Shown here: positions 15,710-23,956 of the stretch, piece by piece
Layout: each line of letters opens with the position of its first letter
Numbering within the stretch: the stretch's first letter is position 1
Source: Myxococcus sp. RHSTA-1-4
GTDB taxonomy: Bacteria > Myxococcota > Myxococcia > Myxococcales > Myxococcaceae
DNA length: 64,000 bases
Assembly (NCBI RefSeq): GCF_020037125.1
Contig: NZ_JAIQDG010000048.1
Coordinates: 1-64,000 of the forward strand
Direction of reading: 5' to 3'
Translations under genes and position numbers: made by a program
Notes under the pieces: model-generated
Seen by the model: the letters and a program-made list of their open reading frames with translations, nothing else
The model's database searches: none
Told to the model about the DNA's origin: nothing

Positions 15710-16003
15710 TCAATCCCTCAACAGCGAGACAGCCTCGGCGACGCGCAGGGCCCAGGCCTCGGCCGAGTCGAGCTCCGCCCGCGCGCTCGCGTAGCGGTCC
15801 TTGCCTTCCTCGGAGCCGTCGCGAGCGAAGACGGCGTCGTGAAACTCCTTCTGCGCGCGCGTGAGCCAGTGGCTCGCCTTCTGCCTCAGCCGGGCCGCGG
15901 ACTGCGGCGTCATCGCCAGTTGTTCAGGAGCCATCAGCTCATGCTCCTCGGGGTGCAGCGCCGTTACCTTGTGGAAACCCGCATGTTCGATCGTCGTAGC
16001 CAT
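15710..16003 (-). CDS. Small helical protein of unknown function
   Basis: 97 residues, mostly two long amphipathic helices (about 30-55: TPQSAARLRQKASHWLTRAQ; 70-95: ARAELDSAEAWALRVAEAV). No signal, no cysteines, no recognised domain. The ATG at 16003 gives the full open frame. Codon use matches its neighbours with high GC third positions, which supports that it is real. It is transcribed towards the lipoprotein pair and its own upstream region (16004-16272, 269 bases) holds no other gene that I can support. Confidence 0.6.
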   Translation of the reverse strand: MATTIEHAGFHKVTALHPEEHELMAPEQLAMTPQSAARLRQKASHWLTRAQKEFHDAVFARDGSEEGKDRYASARAELDSAEAWALRVAEAVSLLRD

Positions 16004-16272
16004 GCTCTGAGAATTCGCACCGACAGCCGGGCAGGCACCTGACCATCCGGGCGATGCCGTGTGCGGCTCACATCAGACCCATGTCCCGCGGTACGAGAAA
16101 AGTGTTCGGACTCGTGGGAAGCCACTACGCCACGGGGAGGCCGGGGTGACTCTTCCGCGGTGCGTCGAGCCAATCGCGTGTCCTGGCTTCCCGCAAGAGC
16201 TGTAAGGGATTGCGATTATATCCGGCGGTGCGTGTTTGTCATTGCTCCACCATCGCGGGCCTCCCACGCGCA

Positions 16273-18345
16273 CTACGCGCTGGGAATCCCCCGGGCCCGG
16301 GCCCTCACGCGCGCGGCCTCCTCGGAGTTGCCCGTCTCCTCCAGCAGCGCGGCGGCGCGGTGGTACAGCAGCGCGGCCTCCAGGTGACGCAGCGCCGCGG
16401 CCTCGGACTGGGCGGCGGCCACCAGGAAGGGCACGGCGCGCAGGGGCTCATGGCCCTCCACCCAGTGCTGCGCCACCACCGCCGGCGCCGCCTTGCGCAG
16501 CTCCAGCGCCACCGCCAGCCGGCGATGCAGCAGGGACGCCAGCGAGCGCGGCACGCCCTCGCGCACCACCTCGAAGAGCAGGTCGTGCGTGAAGCGCTCA
16601 TCCCGGAAAATCTGCGCCCCCTCCAGCTCCGCCAGGTGCGTGGCGAGCGCGAGCGCCGGCATCTCCAGCACCTCGCTGGCCAGCTCCAGCCCGAAGGACT
16701 GCCGGGCCAGCGCCGCCAGCCGGGCCACCTGCAAGGCCGCCGGAGTCAGCCGCTCCAGGCGCTGCTGGAGCAACTGCCGCCCACGCCCGGAAGGCGGGAC
16801 ATGCTCGGGCCAGCCGCGCTCCAGCCCGCCCGTCTCCAGCAGGTGCTTGAGCGTCTCGGTGATGAAGAGCGGATTGCCCCCGGTGTGCCGCGACACGTCC
16901 GGAGCCAGCCTCGCCGCGCCGGGAAGGTCCAGGGTGTTGAGCAGCGCGCCCACCGCGTCCGGCACCAGCGGCTCCAGCTCGATGACGACGGCCAGCCCCG
17001 CCACCACCAGCTGCTGCACGCAGGCGTGCGCCTGGGGCGACAGCTCGTCGCTGCGGTAGGTGTCGATGAAGCGCGGGAAGCGTCCCCCCGGCCCGGGCGC
17101 GTGGCGGCGCGACAGCATGAGCACCGCGAACTCCGCCGTCGCCGAGTCCATGAACTGCAGGTCGTCCGCGACGAGCGCGTCCACGCCGGCGCAGAGCTGG
17201 TACACGAGCTCGCAGTGCGCCTCGAGGAAGCGGCTGCGGTCCGCCTCGTCCGCCATGGGCGGGGGCGGCCCTTCCGGCCCGGCCATGTCGGGCAGGAGGC
17301 GCGCCAGCTCGCGCCGCACCCAGGGCTCCAGCTTCGGGTCCGGCACCTTCGCCAGCAGCTGCCGCACCAGCCGCACGTGCGAGGCGTACGGCACGTTCAG
17401 CTCCCCGGGCCGCGCCTCCAGGATGAGGTGCGTGCCGCGCGACGCGGCGAAGTCATGCGCCAGGCGCGTCTTGCCCACACCGGGCTCGCCCGCGAGGAAG
17501 ATGGTCTGCCCCGCCTCCCACGCCGCCTCCATCCGCGCCCACTCGCGCTCGCGCCCCACCAGCACCGGCGGACGGAGCACGGAGAGCGGCAGCTTCGGCT
17601 TCGGAGGCGCCGCGGGCGTCGACGCCTTCGGGCCGCGCTCGATTTCCCGCGCCAGCGCCAGCGTCTCCGGCAGCGGCGTGGTGTCCAGCTCCTCGCGCAG
17701 CATGCGGCGGCACCGCTCGAAGGTGTTGAGCGCGGCCATGCGGTCCCCGGCCACGTAGTGCAGCCGCATCAGCCGGCGCCACGACTCCTCCGAGTACGGG
17801 TCCATGCTCAGCAGCTGCTCCGCCAGCGCGAGCGCTCCGGGCAGGTCCCCCCGCCGCTCCCGCGCCTCCGACTCCAGCGCCGCGGCCCGGCGCCGCAGCT
17901 TGTCCAGCCGCTCGCGCGCGCCCTCCAGCCACCGCTGGAACTCGGTGCAGTCCTCGTACTCCAGCGCGCCCAGCAGCACGCCGTCCATCGCCAGGGCCTG
18001 GGTGTGGCGCCCCGCGAGCACGTGCGCCTGCAACTCGGTGGCATCGGTGGAGACGCGCTCACAGAGGGAGAGCACGTCCGTGCCCTGCACCAACTCCACT
18101 CCGCACGCGAGCCTCAGCCGCCGCAAGAGCTGTCGCATGTTGTTGCGCGCCGTCGCCTCGCTGGACTCCGCCCAGAGGAGTCCCGCGAGCCGGTACTTGG
18201 GGTGGGGCCCCTCCAGCGCGAGCCACGCGAGCACGCCGGCCGTGCGGCGCTCCAGCGGAATGAGCGCGTCACCGCTCCGGAGCCGCGCCTCACCCAGCAG
18301 CTCCAGGCGGACACCTCGCGTGTCTGCCACCTCGTTACCTGCCAT
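16273..18345 (-). CDS. BTAD-domain AAA ATPase transcriptional regulator (SARP/LAL-like)
   Basis: 690 residues. Residues about 10-95 form a winged-helix DNA-binding domain (VRLELLGEARLRSGDAL; LAGLLWAESSEATARNNMRQLLRRLR in pieces), and about 100-235 the bacterial transcriptional activation domain, an all-helical TPR-like BTAD. A STAND/AAA ATPase follows, with Walker A GEPGVGKT at 286-293 and Walker B-like DALVADDLQFMD around 410. The C-terminal 250 residues are helical repeats. Such proteins act as ATP-dependent switch activators, often of secondary metabolism or transport. GGGGAGGAC precedes the ATG at 18345. It diverges from the FAD monooxygenase (18575), with 229 bases between, so that gene is a candidate target. 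Confidence 0.85.
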   Translation of the reverse strand: MAGNEVADTRGVRLELLGEARLRSGDALIPLERRTAGVLAWLALEGPHPKYRLAGLLWAESSEATARNNMRQLLRRLRLACGVELVQGTDVLSLCERVSTDATELQAHVLAGRHTQALAMDGVLLGALEYEDCTEFQRWLEGARERLDKLRRRAAALESEARERRGDLPGALALAEQLLSMDPYSEESWRRLMRLHYVAGDRMAALNTFERCRRMLREELDTTPLPETLALAREIERGPKASTPAAPPKPKLPLSVLRPPVLVGREREWARMEAAWEAGQTIFLAGEPGVGKTRLAHDFAASRGTHLILEARPGELNVPYASHVRLVRQLLAKVPDPKLEPWVRRELARLLPDMAGPEGPPPPMADEADRSRFLEAHCELVYQLCAGVDALVADDLQFMDSATAEFAVLMLSRRHAPGPGGRFPRFIDTYRSDELSPQAHACVQQLVVAGLAVVIELEPLVPDAVGALLNTLDLPGAARLAPDVSRHTGGNPLFITETLKHLLETGGLERGWPEHVPPSGRGRQLLQQRLERLTPAALQVARLAALARQSFGLELASEVLEMPALALATHLAELEGAQIFRDERFTHDLLFEVVREGVPRSLASLLHRRLAVALELRKAAPAVVAQHWVEGHEPLRAVPFLVAAAQSEAAALRHLEAALLYHRAAALLEETGNSEEAARVRARARGIPSA

Positions 18346-18574
18346 GTCCTCCCCAGGCCCCCCTGGTTGGGAGGCAGGGGAACGTAGCACGTCTCACCGG
18401 GCCCTCCTCGCGGGTTGTGGTTGCCCCAGCGGTGACAATCCTTGTCATGTGGGTTTTCTGCCCTGCGGCAGCTCTCCACTCTGGGCGGATGTCGGAAAGA
18501 CCTGTGAACGCGGTCACAGCGTGGTCACACCCTTTGGTTAATCAATACGCGTGAGATTGCCCGAGGAGGCTCCC

Positions 18575-20167
18575 GTGGGTTGTGACAACCAGCAGGCCGA
18601 AATGCAGGTGGATGTCATCATCAGTGGCTGCGGGCCGGTGGGGGCGCTGACTGGGAATCTGCTCGGACAGATGGGGGTGCGGACGCTGTTGCTGGAGCGT
18701 GACATGGCGCCCCACGGCGAGCCGCGGGCCTTCTCGTGCGACGACGAGGGGCTCCGCATCTACCAGGCCACCGGGTTGCTGGAGCTACTCCAGAAGGACA
18801 TGAAGGAGACGCGCTTCGCGGAGTACGTGGGCGGCACCGGCAAGCGCTTCGCGGAGGTGCACACGGGCGACGCCGACTTCGGCTTCGGGCACACGCCGCT
18901 GTGGTTCTTCCACCAGCCCCTGGTGGAGGGGGCGCTGCGGGACGGCTTCAAGCGCTTCCCGCACGTGGAGCTGCGGCAGGGCATGGCCGTCGACAGCGTG
19001 GAGCAGGACGCGCGCGGGGTGACGGTGCGCTACCGCGAGGTGGCCACCGGCGAGCTGCACACCGTCCGCGGGCGGTACCTGCTGGCGTGTGACGGCGCGC
19101 GCAGCTCGGTGCGCAAGGCGCTGGGCATCCCGATGTCCGGCAAGTCCTACGGCGAGAGCTGGCTGGCGGTGTCGGGCACCATCGACGGCCCGGCCCCGGA
19201 CCTCTGCCGCTTCGTGTGCGACCCGAAGCGCCCCGCTTTCATCGCCACCGGCGCGAAGAACCAGCTCCGGTGGGAGTTCATGATGATGCCCGGCGAGACG
19301 CGCGAACACCTCGAGAAGCCTGAGACCATCGCCGGGCTCATCGCCCCCTATATCGACCCGGCGCGGGTGCGCATCGAGCGCGCCCAGGTGTACGTCTTCC
19401 ACTGCCTCAACGCGGCGCGCTGGCGGGATGGGAATGTCTTCCTGATGGGAGACGCGGCGCACACCATGCCGCCCTTCATGGGGCAGGGCCTCGTGTCCGG
19501 CATGCGCGACGCGGCGAACCTCGCCTGGAAGCTGAAGCGGGTGCTGCACGGGCAGGCGCCGGACTCGCTGCTGGACACCTACGAGCAGGAGCGCCGCCCG
19601 CACGTGGCGGAGATTCAGAAGCTGTGTGTGAGCGTGGGGCACCTCTTCATGGCGCGCAACCCGGTGGTGGCCACGGCCCGCGACGTGTTCATGCGCGCCC
19701 TCCAGCGCATCCCCCGCGTGCGCCGCTTCATCCAGGGCTTCGAGTTCAAGCGGCCGCCGCTCCACGCCGAGGGCTACTACTTCGGCGGTCCGAAGGTGGA
19801 CCCCAAGGCCCCGGAGGGCTCGTACTTCATCCAGCCCCGGGTGCGGCTGCAGTCGGGCGAGGAGGTGCTGCTCGACGACACCCTCGGCAACGACTTCACG
19901 GTGCTGTGCCGGTGGGACGCCCCGGCGGCGGAGCTGGCCGCGGCGCGCGAGCTGGCGGAGTCCCTGGGCGGCCGGTTGGTGACGTTCCGCTCCGCGCGGG
20001 AGGAGCCGAAGGCCGAGGCCCCCGCCCTGGTGGACGTCACCGGGAAGCTCACGGAGTGGTTCTCGCGCCACGCCGCCGACGTGGTGGTGCTGCGCCCGGA
20101 CCGCTTCGTCTTCGGCGCGGTGAAGGCTCAGCACCTCCCGGAGCTGCGCTCCGCGCTCGGGGTGTGA
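18575..20167 (+). CDS. FAD-dependent aromatic hydroxylase (MhpA/PheA-type monooxygenase)
   Basis: 530 residues. A class A flavoprotein monooxygenase, using NAD(P)H and O2 to hydroxylate an aromatic ring. FAD motif 1 GCGPVG is at residues 18-23, the DG motif is LLACDGARSSVRKAL (around 175), and the GD motif is VFLMGDAAHTMPPFMGQG (around 290-305), followed by RDAANLAWKL. A C-terminal thioredoxin-like extension (residues about 415-530) is as in the phenol/3-(3-hydroxyphenyl)propionate hydroxylase branch. The GTG at 18575 is chosen because GAGGAGG lies 5 bases upstream; a GTG at 18551 would include that site. It is divergent from the BTAD regulator, suggesting local control. Substrate unknown. 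Confidence 0.87.
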   Translation: MGCDNQQAEMQVDVIISGCGPVGALTGNLLGQMGVRTLLLERDMAPHGEPRAFSCDDEGLRIYQATGLLELLQKDMKETRFAEYVGGTGKRFAEVHTGDADFGFGHTPLWFFHQPLVEGALRDGFKRFPHVELRQGMAVDSVEQDARGVTVRYREVATGELHTVRGRYLLACDGARSSVRKALGIPMSGKSYGESWLAVSGTIDGPAPDLCRFVCDPKRPAFIATGAKNQLRWEFMMMPGETREHLEKPETIAGLIAPYIDPARVRIERAQVYVFHCLNAARWRDGNVFLMGDAAHTMPPFMGQGLVSGMRDAANLAWKLKRVLHGQAPDSLLDTYEQERRPHVAEIQKLCVSVGHLFMARNPVVATARDVFMRALQRIPRVRRFIQGFEFKRPPLHAEGYYFGGPKVDPKAPEGSYFIQPRVRLQSGEEVLLDDTLGNDFTVLCRWDAPAAELAAARELAESLGGRLVTFRSAREEPKAEAPALVDVTGKLTEWFSRHAADVVVLRPDRFVFGAVKAQHLPELRSALGV

Positions 20168-20194
20168 GCCGCGGGACAGTCCGCCGGAGAGAAT

Positions 20195-20237
20195 CAACTA
20201 AGGGCTTAGTTGACGAACAACTAAGGTCTTAGTAGTT
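20195..20237. promoter_or_regulatory. Twin BlaI/MecI-type palindromic operators
   Basis: CAACTAAG-GG-CTTAGTTG at 20195-20212 is a perfect 8-base palindrome with a 2-base centre. A second, CAACTAAG-GT-CTTAGTAG (20218-20235), matches in six bases of each arm. Centres are 23 bases apart, about two helical turns. Both lie just before the BlaI-family repressor gene; BlaI and MecI operators contain TACA/TGTA or CTAAG-like dyads, so autoregulation is strongly suggested. AT-rich composition here stands out from the GC-rich surroundings. Confidence 0.8.
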
Positions 20238-20259
20238 TGCTGGCCACGGAGGAACTCAC

Positions 20260-20658
20260 GTGGCCAGCAAACCCGAGCCCGAAGCGCCCCGGCCGTTGAC
20301 GCCGGTGGAGCTCGAGCTGATGCACATCGTGTGGAGACTCGGCGAGGTGAGCGTGGCGGACGTGCTCGCCGCGCTGCCGCCGGAGCGCGCGCTCGCGTAC
20401 ACCTCGGTGTCCACCGTTCTGCGGATTCTGGAGCAGAAGGGCGTGGTGCGCAGCCGCAAGCAGGGCCGCGGGCACCTGTACTCGGCGGAACTGCCTCGCG
20501 AGGCCTACGAGGCGCAGAGCGTGCGCCACCTGGTGGACACCCTCTTCGAGGGCACCCCGTCCGCGCTGGTGGCGCGGCTGGTGGAGGCCGTGCCGCTGGC
20601 GCCCGAGGAGGTGGAGCAGATTCGCAAGCTGCTCAAGGCGAAGGGGGGCAAGCCATGA
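20260..20658 (+). CDS. BlaI/MecI family transcriptional repressor
   Basis: 132 residues. Winged-helix DNA-binding domain in residues 10-85, recognisable from LTPVELELMHIVWRLGEVSVADV, read in pieces, then LAYTSVSTVLRILEQKGVV and GRGHLYSAEL. The C-terminal helices (about 90-130) make the dimer and normally carry the protease cleavage site. BlaI repressors are cut by a membrane-bound M56 protease, and exactly such a gene follows with an ATGA overlap. Two palindromes at 20195-20237 are the likely operator. Unlike classical bla/mec systems there is no beta-lactamase or penicillin-binding gene here, so the regulon is unknown. Confidence 0.92.
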   Translation: MASKPEPEAPRPLTPVELELMHIVWRLGEVSVADVLAALPPERALAYTSVSTVLRILEQKGVVRSRKQGRGHLYSAELPREAYEAQSVRHLVDTLFEGTPSALVARLVEAVPLAPEEVEQIRKLLKAKGGKP

Positions 20659-22271
20659 GCGCGGCCCTTCGAGAGCTCGCATCCTTCTATGTGGCGGTGG
20701 CGCTGCTGCTGCCGGTGGCGCTGCTGCTGGCGCGGCTCTCGCTGGCCCTGCTCGCGTGGCTGGGAAGGCCGCTGTCCGCGCGCCAGTCGCTGCGCGTGGG
20801 GCGGGGGGCGCTGCTGCTGGCGCTCGTGCTGCCGCTGCTGGCCACGGGCGCGCATGCGCTCGCTCCGGCCGGGCCGCTCTTCACCTTCGAGCGCTCGGTG
20901 GCGCGCCATGCGGGGCGTCTCCCCGCGCCCGCGTGGAATGCTCCCGCGGCTCGAGTCTCCCCCCAGCCTCGGGACACGGCGCCGTCATTGCCGCCGGTGC
21001 TGCCGCTGGTCGCCCTCGGGCTGGCCGTGGGCGCGGCCCTCTTCACCGCGCGTGCGCTGGTGCGTCACCGCCGGCTGCTGCGCGGCCTGGAGTCCCTGCC
21101 TCGCGTGCGAGGCGTGGGGCGCGTCGTGGTGGCGCTGGGGGAGGAGGGCACGCCGGCCTTCTCCGCGTGGTTCCCGCGCCGCCAGGGCCGGCGCTCCGCG
21201 TGGGTGGTGGTGCCTCCGTCGGTGCTGGGGGACGCGGAGTCCTTCCGCCTCACGGTGCTGCACGAGTTGCAGCACCACCGCCAGCGCGACACGCACCTGG
21301 CCTTCGCGCGGCTGCTGCTCACCGGCGCGTTCTTCTGGCACCCGGCGGCTCACCTGCTGTCTCGCTGGCTCGCGTCGCTCCAGGAGTTGGCGTGTGACGA
21401 GGCGCTGGTGGCCAGCGGCCGGGCCCAGGCGCACGCCTACGCGCGTTGCCTTCTTCAAGCAGCGCTCTCGCTTCCGGGCGCGCCGCCCCTTCCCGCCGGA
21501 GCCACCGGCATGTCCCACCCCACCACGAGGAGAATCCAGATGCTGTTCCAACCCCGTCCCTTCCGCGCCCACGGCGCCGCGGCGCTGCTGGCCGCGCTCT
21601 CCCTGGTCCTCCTTCCCCTGTCGACGCTGGCCCAGAACGCGGCGCGTGGCCGCACGGTGACGCTGGCGGAGGCGAAGGCGCTCGCCGAGTCCAGCCAGCC
21701 GTCCGGAGACGTGCCGGTGGTGGTGGACGCGCAGGTGGTGGCGCAGGTCAACCGGCTCATCGGTACGGAGAAGGGGCGCGCCTTCATGAAGCGCGCGCTG
21801 ACCAACCTGGGCGCGCAGCGGGAGGCGCTGCTGGCGGGCCTGCGCGCGAAGCGCCTTCCCGAGGGGCTGCTGGCCGTGGCGGTGGTGGAGTCGGCGGTGA
21901 CGAACATGCCGGAGACCTCCACGAATCCGTCCCTGGCCCCGGGCCTGCGCGGCGCGGGCGTGTGGATGTTCATCCCGGACACGGCGCGGCGCTACGGCCT
22001 GGAGGTGAGCGCCACGAAGGACGAGCGGCTGGACGTGACGCGCGAGACGCAGGCCGCCGCGGCGCTGCTGTCCGACCTGCACGCGCGCTACGGCGACTGG
22101 CGGCTGGCGTTCGCCGCGTACAACCAGGGCGAGAAGTGGGTGGACGGGGTGATTGCCCAGACGGGCAGCCGGGACGTGACGGCGCTCGCCGGCGCCGGCA
22201 AGCTCAACGACTACACCGCCACCGTGCAGGCGGGGCTGCTCATCCTGCGCAACCCGCACCTGCTGGACTGA
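20655..22271 (+). CDS. M56 (BlaR1-like) protease fused to a lytic transglycosylase domain
   Basis: 538 residues. Residues 1-330 are a BlaR1/MecR1-type M56 metalloprotease with membrane helices at about 10-35, 50-65, 113-132 and 306-327. The zinc motif HELQH is at 203-207, with a third ligand in LQELACDEA (242-250). After the last helix, residues about 355-538 form a lytic transglycosylase (SLT/MltD type) domain: catalytic Glu412 in VVESAV, GVWMFIPDTARRYGL and AFAAYNQGEKW. In classical BlaR1 this place holds a penicillin-binding sensor domain. The ATG overlaps the blaI stop. The inference is a sensor of peptidoglycan structure that cleaves BlaI. Similar fusions may be known from genome annotation, but I know of no functional study. 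Confidence 0.87.
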   Translation: MSAALRELASFYVAVALLLPVALLLARLSLALLAWLGRPLSARQSLRVGRGALLLALVLPLLATGAHALAPAGPLFTFERSVARHAGRLPAPAWNAPAARVSPQPRDTAPSLPPVLPLVALGLAVGAALFTARALVRHRRLLRGLESLPRVRGVGRVVVALGEEGTPAFSAWFPRRQGRRSAWVVVPPSVLGDAESFRLTVLHELQHHRQRDTHLAFARLLLTGAFFWHPAAHLLSRWLASLQELACDEALVASGRAQAHAYARCLLQAALSLPGAPPLPAGATGMSHPTTRRIQMLFQPRPFRAHGAAALLAALSLVLLPLSTLAQNAARGRTVTLAEAKALAESSQPSGDVPVVVDAQVVAQVNRLIGTEKGRAFMKRALTNLGAQREALLAGLRAKRLPEGLLAVAVVESAVTNMPETSTNPSLAPGLRGAGVWMFIPDTARRYGLEVSATKDERLDVTRETQAAAALLSDLHARYGDWRLAFAAYNQGEKWVDGVIAQTGSRDVTALAGAGKLNDYTATVQAGLLILRNPHLLD

Positions 22272-22291
22272 GCGGGCACCGCCGGGCGGAC

Positions 22292-23759
22292 TCAATCCCA
22301 GGCGCGCGTCACCCGCTCCACGAGCGCCATGAGTCCGAGAAGCACCGGGCCGTGCAGCACCAGCGCCACGGCCACCCTCCAGGTCCAGTCCCGAGGCCGC
22401 ACCCACCGCTCACGGGCCGCGTGGGGCAGCAGGTACACGGACAGGGGCACGTAGAGGAGCCGCGCCGTGACGACTCCTGGCGCGTACTCACCGAGCACCA
22501 CCGTCGAGCCCACGTGGGACAGGACGTTGAAGGTCATCGTCACCTGGTAGGTCAGCAGGGCGTACGTCGCCGGCCCTCGCTCCCGCTCCAGGTCCGCCCA
22601 CAGTGCGACGGCGTAGGGCAGCACCGTCACCAGTCCCAGGACGAGCAGGAACTGCGGCAGGGGGACGGTGGCGGCAGTCCGCGCACGGGAGCGGGGCTGC
22701 GCTGCGCTCGGGACTCATTCGTGGCGCGGTCGGGCTTCGCACGAGGCAGGGCGCCGCCTGGCGGTGCCTGGGCCATGGCGGTGCATCGGAGAAGTCGCGA
22801 ACGGGGGCGGCCCTCGATGAATGCCCTCGCGTTGCACGGACCATTGAGAGTGCGTCGCTTTCTCGGAGAGCATGACCCGGCACCACTCCGTCAGAGACGG
22901 GCACCTCTGGCGATGCAGCACCGATGGCCAACGCGGGGCCGCCAGTCCTCTCGGCCTCGACGTGCTCCGCGACAGGCGCAAGCGTGCCGGTGCCTCCAGG
23001 CTCGAAGTCTTCCGTCCTCACCGCCCCAGAAGGAGGCGTGCCCGCGGCCCGTGCCATCTCCTCGGCCCGCACGTTGCCGTAGCCCCGCAGCGCCATCACC
23101 GCCGCCGAGTCCCGCGCTCATGAGGTACAGCTGCTCCGCCGTCCACATACCCCTTCCCCTCTCCCTCGCCCCCAGGGCGATGCTCCGCTGAAAGGAGCGC
23201 TCCTCCCGCGGCATGGTGTCCACCTCAGGGGTCTGACATGGCGGGGAGGCTGGGGTCCGCCACCAGCGAGGACCCGGCGGGTCATGCGGAACGGAGGCTC
23301 CATTCCACGCTGGCGGCCCAGGGCGGGTGACAAGGCGGGAGAGGTCAGGTTGATGAAGCGGTGCGGGCTGCACGGGCCGTGCGGAACGGAGGCTCCATTC
23401 CGCGCATGGCGGCCCGGGCGGGGGGCTGACAAGGTAGAGAAGCGGGGCCCATGCGTGGTGAGCTCGTGGCGGGCCTCGCGGAACGGACGCTCCATGCCGC
23501 GCATGGTGGCCCGGGGAGGCTGACATGGCGAGAAGTCGTGGCATGGGAGACAGGGCCTGGGGCTTCGTGGGTCCTCGGTCTCCCGCACTCCGAACATGCC
23601 GAGTTACCGTTGTGGCTACCGCATGGTCGAGGCGGCTCCATGGCAGGACTCATCCGCGTCCTGGAGCAGTAGCAGCACCCGGTGCATCCCCAGCGCCTCC
23701 TCGACGTTGTGCACGGTCTGCACGAGCGGCACCAGCCAGAGGGCACGTGATTTCGTCAT
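22292..23759 (-). pseudogene. HXXEE-type membrane protein, interrupted by a repeat block
   Basis: Two pieces of one leftward gene. The N-terminal piece starts at ATG 23759 and reads MTKSRALWLVPLVQTVHNVEE, with the family motif H-N-V-E-E, continuing to about 23664. The C-terminal piece reads leftward from about 22680 to the stop at 22292, with LPQFLLVLGLVTVLPYAVALW and then NVLSHVGSTVVLGEYAPGVVTA, which are the late helices of HXXEE membrane proteins. Between them lies repeat block A (22717-23663). The two frames do not rejoin, and an in-frame stop falls at the left edge of the block. HXXEE proteins are small (about 160-170 residues) integral membrane proteins of unknown function. An ATG at 22630 makes the C-terminal piece look like an independent 112-residue gene, which I doubt. 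Confidence 0.72.
22717..23663. repeat. Repeat block A (non-coding, shared with 43547-44325)
   Basis: About 950 bases sharing long stretches with block B at 43547-44325, in the same orientation. The last 100 bases (CTCCGAACATGCCGAGTTACC through CTCATCCGCGTCCTG, in pieces) and the middle (CTCCGCTGAAAGGAGC; GGGGAGGCTGGGG) are nearly identical. It carries about 120 and 110 bases in two places that block B lacks. Three tandem units of about 96 bases begin at 23286, 23381 and 23478, each with the hairpin GGAACGGAGG-CTCCATTCC or a variant. Unit spacing (95 and 97) is not a multiple of three, so apparent frames here are not protein repeats. GGACTCAT occurs at both ends (22711 and 23646). No transposase is inside. 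Confidence 0.85.
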
Positions 23760-23956
23760 GGCGTGGGGAGGCGCACGCTACCTCGTGGCCACGGGCATGA
23801 GAACACCTTCGCTGCGTGCCGCAATCGGTGAGCGCTTGTTTCGCGTGAGACGTCCCGATGCAGTCGGACCCTCCGAAACAGGCTGCAGACAGCCTGTTCG
23901 AAGATTCACCGCCAACAGTTCTTGATAGCGCTGACGCCAGCCCGCCGCCCCTTGCG

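Noticed and set aside
22292-22630. Independent 112-residue membrane protein at 22292-22630
   Set aside because: Its sequence is the C-terminal part of an HXXEE protein whose N-terminal part lies beyond block A, so it is treated as a gene fragment.
23286-23574. Tandem repeats in block A considered as a CRISPR array
   Set aside because: Units are about 96 bases and the sequences between hairpins are also conserved from unit to unit, so there are no unique spacers; no cas gene is near.
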